Shown here: positions 54,714 through 64,000 of the stretch, in pieces | Position numbering within the stretch: position 1 is the stretch's first letter | How the letters are laid out: every line of letters begins with the position of its first letter | Source of the DNA: Paramormyrops kingsleyae | Taxonomy: Eukaryota; Chordata; Actinopteri; Osteoglossiformes; Mormyridae | Assembly: GCF_048594095.1 (NCBI RefSeq) | Contig: NC_132803.1 | Location: 35,030,507-35,094,506, forward strand | Direction: 5' to 3' | DNA: 64,000 bases | Position numbers and translations under genes: made by a program | Notes under the pieces: generated by a model | What the model saw: only the letters and a program-made list of their open reading frames with translations | The model's database searches: none | Told to the model about the DNA's origin: nothing

Positions 54714-56076
54714 TTTTTGCAGCAAGAAACGAGAACCCGCTCAAAATTTTTAGCTAAAAAAAAAACACCGCACGCGGGAGCACAGCAAGCACTATTTCGC
54801 GTCGTGCAAAATGGCGGGCAGAGACGGGGGGTGAGTGAGCCTTCAGTCGTCCGGGGGCCGTGCTTCGACGCTCCGCCTCCTCTGGGTCCTTCTGCCCTGT
54901 AACGTCTTTCATTTGTCAAAACAAGAACTTCAAAAGCGCGTGGAAAGACAAAAAATTTGCTTCAATGCATTTTAAACATATCCGAAGATTTGCACGTTCA
55001 CAGTCGATCTCATTCTTAAATACCTCTAATTAGAATGGTAGTAATTTTAAGTTAATAGTTTTTATTTTAAAGCAAAATTAAAACTCTATTTTCAGTGTTT
55101 TATGTATTTTGTAGTTTTATCATTCACCTGAGAGTGTTGTGCTTAGTTTCCATCTGGTACACAGCTGTACCAAACCACGTTTACATTGTAAGGTGCCAAT
55201 ATTCTCTATCTTAATTTTGAGGTTTCATGTCACATAAACCCATGTCTTTAGACTGCAGGAGCAAACCTTCACAACCCAGAGAGAACATGCAAGCTTCCAA
55301 TCATGGAGATGTATGGCAACAGTGCTACCTTTCTCTATCTTGGTTCTAGTTTTGGTCTAAGGTGAACATCACTATTTCTACACTGTGATTAATATTCTGT
55401 TTTGCTTTTTAAAGGTGTGTCAAAAAAGCTGCTATTCCAAAATCTCATGGATATGCCAGCTATGTCAGTAAAATGTATGGACACTATAGTAATGTTCCGG
55501 GACAGAACCAGGATGGGCGGCTCACTGTGAAGTCATTGTAATGATTTACCCATAAAATACAATGAGCGTGTCTTGTGACGGATATCACGTGACGGAGACA
55601 GACCAATGACTGGATGGTACATAGGTTGCTGGTCTGACATTCTTCCCCAATGTTTCGTAGGAGTATTATTGTTGTCGATGCGGGGTATAAACACACAAAG
55701 AAAGCATGCTTTATTTTTGAGTAACCGTGGGGAATTTTTAGGTTATATATATATTTGTATGCGCGATAATTTAATACATTTATTTCTAGTTACGTTCTCA
55801 ACATTTATTTCCATTCAATTATTTCCTGACTGGAATGCTTAATTTGACAGTTTAGCGCCAATGTGGCTGGTTCCGGCACGCGGCATTATCTTGCGTCGCT
55901 TGTGGGTACAGTGAGAGTTGTACGATTGACGTCGGCTCAACTAAAGGAAAGAGGCAATTTTTAAAGGGATCGTTCAGCTACACGTGAAGCCAGCTAGCCA
56001 GCTAAATATTACCCGCATTGGGAGTGTGCTTGAGGTTGAAAGGTGCCTCTAGCTGGAATATTTTGTGTAAATTAAA
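54714..56076. promoter_or_regulatory. Divergent region between hnrnpdl and enoph1
   Basis: 1363 bp between the two start codons. The first 200 bp (54714-54910) are CpG-rich and belong to hnrnpdl. The stretch before enoph1 (about 55850-56076) has a modest CpG content. A diverged minus-strand SINE piece lies at about 55230-55340. The hnrnpdl-proximal 330 bp have a diverged copy at the window end. Confidence 0.5.
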
Positions 56077-59000
56077 ATGGCTACAATATCGTTACCAGCA
56101 AACGTCAGCGTCATGTTACTTGACATAGAAGGGACCACGACACCAATTACATTTGTCAAGGTAACCTAGCGCATTGTTAAATGACATTTTAAATATCAAC
56201 GCGTTGAGTGGCTAAATCGTTGCCTGCTCTTTATGCAAAAATAATGTTGAAATGAACATATCAATTGATGGAAGTGAGTAGGCTTAATTATTTACATTTT
56301 TTGGCAGGACATTTTATTTTCATATATTAAGGAGCATATCGAGGACTATTTGTCTACACATTGGGAAGAGGACGAGTGTAAACAAGATGTGCAACTACTA
56401 AAAAAACAGGTACGGATTGCTTGCGATAGCAAGGTCATTTTGTTAATAAGGTAACACGTGTTCCGGTAATTACAAGTGGTATAATAATCTCTTTTGGATA
56501 CAGGACTGATCCATCAAATTCACACATTGTAGTTGTCAGTCCCTACTTGCAACATCGGTCAATTATGTATTTTGAAAAAAATCTTTTCTGAAGACATTTA
56601 TTCTATCCTCATATCACCGCCTGCTGGTGTCCTTTGGTTATGAGACCCTTCAGAGTAATATGACGGCTGCATCCACAGTCGCGGGCAAATCTTTTATTTA
56701 GTGTGATCACCTTCGTTTAACATAGGATGTCTATTGTATGCACTCCCGTGTACTTTATAACAGAGTTAGTTTTCATAAGTCGTCCGCAATATACCAGTTT
56801 TGCTGTTTCTTTAGGTTCATTTAGACATCTCTTACTGACAGACATAGGAGGTATTTAAGGCTTACTCACATCCTACTCTAATGTAGTGTAAGCAGAGATG
56901 GTTGCCAGAAGAGGATGGTAACATCGGGATCTTTCAGTATCCTGGCTGCACCATCCTCCTCACTCTATTCTCTCAGTGCAGCTCTCCATCTGTATCATTA
57001 CTGTTTCCCCAGTATAACGCATAGCACTAGCATATAACCAGCCTATTCTGTAAAAGGTTGTAATGCTCGCCCCTAGTGGAGTCAGTGGGTATTATTTCCC
57101 TCCCATCCTAAAAGTCCCCTGAGAAATGCTGCCTTTGCTTTCCAGGTAGACTTCCGTGGTAAGAAAGGACTGGTGCAATTTTAAGGGGAATCCCCCTCTA
57201 CCCCAGCCGCTGGCTTTCTGTGAAGTCAATGCATGGTGTTTAATGGTACCATTTTGGTGGCAGACAGAGCAGGATATCCGGGAGCACCGAGCATGTCCCG
57301 TGCACAGCCCCGACCAGACAGTGCACACGGACGAGGAGAAGGCCATCCGGGAGGTGGTGGACAATGTGCTCTGGCAAATGGCAGCTGACAGGAAGACCAC
57401 GGCGCTGAAGCAGCTGCAGGGCCACATGTGGCGCACAGCCTATACGTCTGGAAAAATCAAAGGCGAGTAAGTAGGCCTGACTAAATGTTGATATACCTTT
57501 AGACAGTGCTCTGTTTGGGCCGTATGTCGCCATGTCCAGGTATGCACTAGTTCTGATAGACTTGCAGACAAGATTAGTGAGTGAATTGTATAAAATAATC
57601 ACAGGGATCCTCCTTTAAACTAGGTAGTACCTGTAGCTAGCTAGACTGAAACTTTCTGGGCTTATAACTGGAGGCCAAATTCTTTTGTTTCTGGAGCATT
57701 TTGAGATGTAATCGACTCATTTCTTTAACTGTTTGAAACAGGGTGTACCAGGATGTCGTTCCTGCCATCAGGCGCTGGAGACAGCAGGGCCTCAAGGTCT
57801 ACATCTACTCCTCTGGAAGCGTGGAGGCCCAGAAGCTGCTGTTTGGATATTCTGTTGAGGGAGACCTCCTAGAGGTGCGCCTCCTCCTGGTTTTTATTAT
57901 TTGCTTGCTGTGGTTGAATAATTATCCTGCATTCGATTATCTCTCAGAAGTCGGAAATTCCAAGGTGCGTGACATTTCATCCGACCAATCTCCCATTCGA
58001 GCTACACATCTCGGAACAAACATGGCTGCCTCTATGAACACGCTGTTGTGTGTTGTTGCTTTATATTTTAGCAGATTTGGAGGGAGAATTTTTTCCAAGA
58101 GAAACACAAACTAGTCAAACCACATTAAAATCTTTATAAAATATTTTAGTACATTCATAGTGATATTCTTTTTTCGAGAGGCAAACAAACTACAAACAAA
58201 CAAAAGATACTAACAAGTCTGGTAAAAATCTGATATTGCATGCTAGGATACTGTTTACGGTCATGATATGGTAATTTCTAAATTGAACACGTGCAATTAC
58301 ATTTATAACTATTGATACATTTAACAAAATAAACATTTAAAAATATTTATAAAATATAATTACTGTTGTCCGTGTAAGCCGCCATGTTGAAATGACATCA
58401 CAGGGGAATCTCGGACAACAAAGTTCTGTCCGACATCAACATCAGAAAGGAGGCATGTTTCTGACGAGAAGTGACACCATCATGACATTTTTATCCAAGT
58501 TCTGACTCGGAGAGAGATAGTCAAACGTAAGGTTACATTTAACAAAGGTTAATTTTTGATATTCCCCTAACATTGACATTTTATTTTCAACTATTCAGTT
58601 ATTTGATGGACATTTTGATACCAACATGGGCCTTAAAGTAGAGAGTAAAAGTTACCAGAGGATAGCAGAGAGGATCGGCTGTCCTCCAGAAGATATTCTG
58701 TTCCTCACAGACGTCACAAGAGGTACTTTGGTTACGGCCACTAGAGCTTTGGTGTCTGAACCTGTTTTTCCTGAAATCACAGTAAAGTAGGTCCATTTTG
58801 TTTCTGAAGTGTGTTAACAAAAGAAACCTCTAGTTTTAGATTTGTTTTGGTTCCCAGATAATTTGAAAAGATTGTGTGCATCAGTGAAAATTTTCAGTTT
58901 GTGCTAAAGTGATTGATATTTAGGTTTAATCTAGAAAAAGTGATTAGAATATTTTTGTAATCATTTTGGACTTGCACATTGTCCTTGCATTTTTAAGTAC

Positions 59001-59284
59001 ATAGTAAAATTCAGTGATGATGCATAACTCAGGACTATACAAGTATTAATCAGTTTTGTAAACAGTAGCATGAGCTCTGCAGTCTGACCTCTGATGAGGA
59101 AGTCTCTGGCTGTCTGCACTTTCTAAGTTTTAATCTTCTGGCAGAGGCAAAGGCCGCAGTGGAAGTGGGCATGAACGTGGTCGTTGTGGTGAGACCAGGC
59201 AATGCGGAGCTTGCCGAGGAGGAGCGCTCTCACTACAGCCTCATCTCGTCCTTCAGCCAGCTGCAAGCAACTGGTTCTGCCTGA
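56077..59284 (+). CDS. enoph1: Enolase-phosphatase E1, 261 aa, 6 exons
   Basis: Bifunctional enzyme of the methionine salvage pathway: it enolises 2,3-diketo-5-methylthiopentyl-1-phosphate and then removes the phosphate. Exons are 56077-56160, 56308-56409, 57264-57466, 57742-57874, 58599-58722 and 59145-59284. All GT-AG, in frame, and 261 residues as in human. It is a HAD-superfamily enzyme: motif I LLDIEGTTTPITFVK with the nucleophile D16 and E18, the motif II block YIYSSGSVEAQKLLFGYS, and the final block ILFLTDVTREAKAAVEVGMN with the acidic motif. DRKTTALKQLQGHMWRTAY is nearly identical to human. The start ATG lies in an AT-rich context with Kozak A at -3. Divergent from hnrnpdl, as in human. 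Confidence 0.96.
57875..58598. other. enoph1 intron 4
   Basis: GTGCGC donor, TATTCAG acceptor. No recognised feature. The exon 4 frame stays open to 58114, so intron retention would add 80 unrelated residues. Confidence 0.6.
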
Positions 59285-59505
59285 ACAGTTAGACAGCGAG
59301 AGGGCCGCATGGACCCAGAGCTGCCTTTTTGGGTCAGGTGGGAACTGGGGCCAGGCGAAGACATTTGTACATCCATTGCTGAACATGGGTCATCTAAGAA
59401 TCACACCTAGGCTTTTTTTTTTATATAATTTTTAAATATTTCAGTTTTGATCCATGTCATCTTGGACTGTTGTGCAGTACGATGTAACTCCAGCTGATAG
59501 GACTT

Positions 59506-59511
59506 ATTAAA
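59506..59511 (+). terminator. enoph1 polyadenylation signal (ATTAAA)
   Basis: ATTAAA about 222 bp after the enoph1 stop. Later signals are also possible. Confidence 0.5.
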
Positions 59512-59519
59512 AACATTCC

Positions 59520-60468
59520 TGAGATTTTTAAGTTTGCTTATTCAGTTTTGATCTGCAGTTCCTCCCATAATATATTTTAACAGCATCATAGCGTGAGATA
59601 TAATTGAGGCTAAAATGGTCATAGATTGAATGCAGGCTTTTCATGGCCTTTCAGATCACGTGTGCATGAAAAATAGTTTGTTCTGAAGAACAAGGTACAC
59701 AACACCCTGAAAATTGTTTCTTACACAATTCACTGTTTTTCTCCTTTGATTTGTGACTTCCCTGATTTTAGTGATTCAGTTGCCTGTGGAAACATGATAT
59801 TAAGTGGTTTCATTTGCTTATCAGACTAATGCTGCAGGCTGTTCTGAACACATTTGGGGAAACAAGCAGAATTAATGAGTCCTTTTTAACTTTTGATAAC
59901 CCTAGTTTAATTTGTACATTTCATAGAGAAAGAGTACAATGTGTATGAGAAAACTACTGTGACATTTTTCCTTTGGATTGTATATTTGCACAATGCAAAT
60001 ATAGGTTAATAATTAAAGCTGGAAGGCTGGAAAAATGCTTACCAAACTTCTAGAAACTGGCAGAAATAATGAACCAACAATGTTCATTTGAACCTTGATA
60101 CATGGATTATCATCATAAAAATAATAACAAACAGCAAAATTATTAAAATGGAAAAAACATCCCAAAAGACATTCTATGAAGCTCATGTAAAATGTTTATG
60201 GGTCCATGACCACAAAGTTCTCAAGAGTTTTGTAATGAAAACCAGTTTCCTATAAGCATTGCAAAGCCCTATTCCAACCTATTTCAGCAGAGCTATCCAA
60301 GAAAAAACGTGTCACAAGCTTAGATAACATTCTGTTTTGCTTTTAATGAGCGGCATGTCATTCACCAGGGCTGTAGATGGAAGAGTTTAAGCACAGCACA
60401 TTTTGCTTAGTAGAAATCACCCAATAATTCAGACAATAAGATTTGAATGTGGGTCTGAAAGATTAATT
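59520..60468. other. Downstream of enoph1, nothing recognised
   Basis: AT-rich DNA, possibly part of a longer enoph1 3' UTR. No coding or repeat structure is visible. Confidence 0.4.
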
Positions 60469-60609
60469 CAGTGTTTCTGAATCCAGTCCTCGCGGACCCC
60501 CAGATGGTCCACGTTTTTGCTCTCTCCCAATTCCCTGGCAATTGTGAGAGAGCAAAAAAAAAAACGTGGACTGTCTGTGGGTCTGGGAGGACTGGGTTGA
60601 GAAACTCTG
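60469..60609. mobile_element. hAT-type MITE (short copy)
   Basis: Starts CAGTGTTTCTGAATCCAGTC and ends (inverted) CAGAGTTTCTCAACCCAGTC. Inner text 'gtccacgtttttgctctctc' is mirrored as 'gagagagcaaaaa..cgtggac', making a long hairpin. Related to 8152-8433 and 18084-18191. No clear 8-bp duplication remains. Confidence 0.65.
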
Positions 60610-61221
60610 GTTTATTTCACATTTAAGTGAATTTTATTATCAAATCATCTATGCTTGTTTCCCAGGAACATGGTGCAACAGAGACAGGACATGTCACACA
60701 TTCCACTGTAAAACACTACATGGGTGCAGCACATTATTTACGACATAAAATACAGGGTTGCATAGGGCTGCATCAAATAACACAGTCCTATATGAACGGT
60801 GCTGCGCATGGCATGACCGGCCCCATGGCATCACAACGTGTTTATCATTTTAATTATCCAGAGAAAATCTTTCCTTTATCATAATTATTCCATTGCCATG
60901 AGAAAATGATAAAACAAGATTTTCCATGGCTGTTCTCTATAGAGTGTTTTGTGACAATATTTCATAAATGTCATTTAAATGATTATTTAAAGTATAATTT
61001 AAACATCTGATTGGTTATATTGCAAACTAAGTCACAAGAGATCGATCTTGTCTAGTCAATTGAATTCTCATTTATAATTGTGTTTTGTCTGTATTACAGT
61101 ATCTTACTAAAGGTCAGTCCAATATTCACTTTTCCACATGTGGTTTTGGGCTGCGGATGGTCGTGCGGCGCGGCAGCTTGTGTTCATACTACACATGGCT
61201 CCGGATGATTGCGGTTGCGGT

Positions 61222-61425
61222 GCATGCAGGTCCATCCATCCATTCATTTTCTGAAAACGACTGTCCTATTCAGGGATGGTCCAGAGCCTATTCCAGAGGC
61301 TATTGGCGCAAAGCAGGTAACAACCTAAGATGGGGCGCCAAGCAATTACAGGGCACCCTCATACGCCATTCACTCACACATGCACACCTACGGGCAACTG
61401 GATAACAATAATTATCCCCAGCATG
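61222..61425 (-). repeat. SINE 3' portion
   Basis: Plus strand reads 'catccatccattcattttct' followed by 'gggatggtccagagcctatt' and 'cactcacacatgcacaccta'. This is the reverse of the common SINE 3' body and its GATG tail. Confidence 0.6.
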
Positions 61426-61679
61426 TTTTTGGGTTGGGGAATGAACGAGAGGGCAAGAACACAAAACCAAGAGCACACCCAGAAGAGTGAAGTATGGGCT
61501 TTGTCGCATTTGCCACACCAAGTACACACTTACACACTTGGCGGGTGTACTGTATTCAGGTGCTTAGTGCCAGTATCCAAGGGTGTCCCATTCCTCAGAT
61601 AAGCCAAGTGCAGCACCCTTAATGTTCACTCTATCCACACTTCGGTAAATACAGCATGGAAGAAGTCATCAACTAAAGG

Positions 61680-63360
61680 CCAATTTATAATTCAGTTTTC
61701 ATGTTCAGTGGCGGACGAGGGGACGTGACGTAAATCTCATCATTAGGGACTGGCTGAACCGGCTGTGGTCTGTATGCATGTAGCCCAGATTTTTATGCCT
61801 AGCAGACTATTTCCCCCCGAACAGTCATAAAAATCTCAGTATACCTCGGTATCCCATATTACCGTAGTACCGCCCAAGCCTAAACTAATTACTTTAAAAC
61901 TGTTGAAAAAAGTTTACCCATTTCACTACACTGCTTATATTTGTGTTTGTTACAATGCAGCTGCCCTCTCTTGGTCTGGTGGAATGTCAGTGCTGTATGC
62001 AGCACAAACCACAACCATCTGCATCTGCAGCTAAACATAGTATGAACACAAGCTGCTGTGTTAACTTGTTTAGTTTTGACATCTTAAGACATACAAATTT
62101 GGGTGCTACCACTTCATCAGTTTTTGAGGGGAAACCCTACATACAATCATTACAAGAGAAAATGATGCTCCACCTGTATTCAAAAGAAATATTTTTAAAG
62201 GGGCAGTTCACCATAAAACTGGAAAAAAAAAAAACATTTTTAGAGGGAGTTTATTGCTATCTAACTAGGTTGTTCTGCTGGGAGTTGCCTAGTTTTGGAG
62301 ATATCGGCTGTAGAAATGTCAGATTTCTCCCGAATATAATGAGAGTGAATGGTATTCTTTCTGTGGTGATTAAACTACAATAGTTTACAATAGATTTGAA
62401 AAATCCACCAGCAATGTCTCTTACCAGAAATCATGACATGGTTATTGAAAATAATCTACAGACTTTGTAGTGAGCAGTTTTATCTAGGAACTGTTTTCTT
62501 CTACCAAACTTCCCACACTGATAGTATCACTGCACAGAAGATACAACCACAAGCACCACAGCGATATCTTCTGTTCAGTGATACGACTGATGCTTGGAGT
62601 CCAGTAGAAGAAAATAGTTCTTAGAGCCAGCATAACCAAAACATGGAGCTCACATGACCATAACTTAGGCTTACATACAGGCCAGTGCAGCTCCTATGTC
62701 ATGATAGATGTCTTCAGTGAAACCTCAGTTTCTTTCAGTTGAATGATGAGGCAGGTTCCTTAAGCTTAAGCAGTTTATTAAGACAGAATGAAAATGTTAT
62801 AGAAAGATGTTTCACACGGCCGGTTCAGTGTCTGTCTGTGTCTGTCTCTGCCCCCACTGAGGGAAGCAGGCCCTTTATCTATGGTCTTCGTACAGACTCC
62901 TGGAGCCGGGGGGTCAGACTGACTTGGTGAGAGTAAGGTGTAAATATGAAATATGAAGACTATAAATGAGTGAAACAAATTAATATAATTAAGTAACTAC
63001 AAATTAACTATGGAAATCCCTCAGTCAGAACGGGGTGGGTATGTGACGTCAACCAATAATATGGAAACTGGTCTAATGGTCTACATGTCTTAAGACATCA
63101 GAAATGAATGTAACACGTTAATTTTTGACATCTTAAGATGTACAAATTTGATGTGCTGATTAAGAGGGTTTTGACCCCAATGGCGTGTCATACTTAAGGG
63201 CCTGTTAAGGCTAATTTTTACTTCTGCGCCAAATCAACGCTGTAAGTACGGAATAGTCGTAGACCCTATGCCAAATCCTACACCATAGCCGGACATGCAC
63301 CTCCCCAGAAATGTGACTACAAATCACGGCAATGCAGACCGCAAGAAATGTAATTGGTCT
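61680..63360. other. Repeat-derived intergenic DNA
   Basis: No gene is supported. An open frame at 61943-62383 has no recognisable domain and overlaps repeat-like text ('aaaggggcagttcaccataa'). The sequence 'tttttgacatcttaaga' occurs near 62080 and again near 63122, so the segment between may be a repeat unit. A small cluster of 'tgtctgtctctg' lies near 62830. Confidence 0.4.
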
Positions 63361-63369
63361 GCTTGGTAG

Positions 63370-63640
63370 TACAATAGAACCTTGGAACACGAATGCCTCT
63401 TAACTCAACCAACTCGGACATCGAAAGGGTCTGTTGATTTTTTTTTTGACTTGTACCTCAACCGAAATCTTGGAACTGCTAAAATTTGTATGGGTCAAGA
63501 CACATTCAACTCTACCAATTTGGACCTCTAACAAATTTTCCGAGAAACATCTAGCTGCCACTCGACCAAGAACATGCCAAAACAATAGACCTACTATAAG
63601 ATGTATGCATCGAGATGTGTCTCCCCTTCCAGACAATAAT
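63370..63640. repeat. Repeat-like segment beside the hnrnpdl copy
   Basis: Begins 'acaatagaaccttggaacac'. The wording looks like a fish DNA transposon terminus, but I could not find its partner end. Confidence 0.3.
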
Positions 63641-63641
63641 T

Positions 63642-64000
63642 GTAGACCCTTCGGGGAATTCCTATGTGCTGAAGTCGGTCTGTCCTTTGGCTTCCATTTT
63701 TTTATCACAACAAACGAGCCCCCGCTCAAATGTTTAGCTTTAAAAAAATACCGCAAGCGGGACCAAAACACTGCACATCATTGTGCAAAGAGGCGGGGTC
63801 TTTAGCTGTCCGGAGGGCCGTGGTGCGACCATCCGGCTCCTTCAGTTCCCTCTGCCTTGTCTGTCATTTGCCAAGACAAGAACTCCAAAACATGTGGAAA
63901 ACATTGACTAAAGAGATAAAACTGGTTCAGTGCATTTAAGTCTCATCCAAAGATTTACATTTTCTCAGTTCAGCGCGTTCTTAAATACATCTAATTAATG
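63642..64000 (-). pseudogene. Partial duplicate of hnrnpdl promoter and exon 1
   Basis: This segment aligns without large gaps to 54657-55035, the first exon and upstream region of hnrnpdl, in the same orientation. Shared text includes 'tagacccttcggggaa', 'ctgtcctttggcttccattt', 'cccgctcaaa', 'gtcatttg' and 'cattcttaaatac'-like DNA at the far end. The copied reading frame starts MEAKGQTDFST and then meets a stop at codon 12 (TAG), followed by EFPEGS. Similarity ends inside exon 1, before the splice donor, so no normal transcript can form. By eye the identity is about 75-80%. The copy still matches at the last base of the window, so its full size is unknown. Confidence 0.85.

Noticed and set aside
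54407..54919. 170-codon minus-strand frame over hnrnpdl exon 1
   Set aside because: It spans the promoter, exon 1 and intron 1 in a different frame from the true exon; a shadow of CpG-rich sequence.
61943..62383. 146-codon open frame downstream of enoph1
   Set aside because: No recognisable domain, AT-rich composition, and it overlaps repeat-like sequence; its length is plausible by chance in this amount of DNA.
63400..63805. 123-codon frames on both strands at the window end
   Set aside because: They arise from the duplicated hnrnpdl exon 1 region; the copied true frame is broken by a stop at codon 12.

Overview
This window is vertebrate nuclear DNA, most likely from a ray-finned fish. It holds seven multi-exon protein genes with GT-AG introns, GC-rich promoter regions, microsatellites, tRNA-derived SINEs and many DNA transposons (Tc1/mariner and hAT-type MITEs). 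I rebuilt every gene by hand from splice sites and reading-frame continuity. All seven give complete reading frames: 309, 284, 391, 102, 311, 297 and 261 residues.

Layout. 1-4.4 kb: repeats only (minus-strand LINE pieces, an LTR-like piece, a hAT MITE, and an intact Tc1/mariner element with a 345-codon transposase). 5.0-13.8 kb, plus: ppp2cb, the PP2A catalytic subunit, whose fifth intron carries a second, broken Tc1 element and a MITE. 14.6-20.7 kb, minus and convergent with ppp2cb: ubxn8, an ER-membrane UBX protein. 20.7-24.6 kb: intergenic, with a truncated Tc1 and SINEs. 24.6-30.0 kb, minus: a diverged S-adenosylmethionine synthetase (mat2a-like). 34.3-35.8 kb, plus: vamp8, an R-SNARE. 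39.3-49.2 kb, minus: hnrnpd (AUF1). 51.6-54.7 kb, minus: hnrnpdl. 56.1-59.3 kb, plus: enoph1, a methionine-salvage enzyme, divergent from hnrnpdl. 59.3-64 kb: repeats, and at the very edge a diverged copy of the hnrnpdl promoter and first exon.

The genes fall into three blocks that in human lie on different chromosomes: PPP2CB-UBXN8 (8p12), MAT2A-VAMP8 (2p11), and HNRNPD-HNRNPDL-ENOPH1 (4q21). Within each block the neighbours are conserved. Two of the enzymes, the MAT-like protein and Enoph1, act in the methionine/SAM cycle, but they sit in different blocks, so this is probably coincidence.

Most interesting signals: (1) hnrnpd and hnrnpdl share a conserved non-coding splice unit in their 3' UTRs (donor, about 110-130 nt intron, 87-90 nt cassette exon, second donor), which fits auto- and cross-regulation by splicing-coupled decay; (2) a partial duplicate of the hnrnpdl promoter and exon 1 runs off the window end; (3) the MAT paralog has lost usually invariant residues in two active-site motifs; (4) an apparently intact DD36E-spaced Tc1/mariner transposon has perfect 29-bp ends. 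No CRISPR array, operon or clearly new defence-like system is present.
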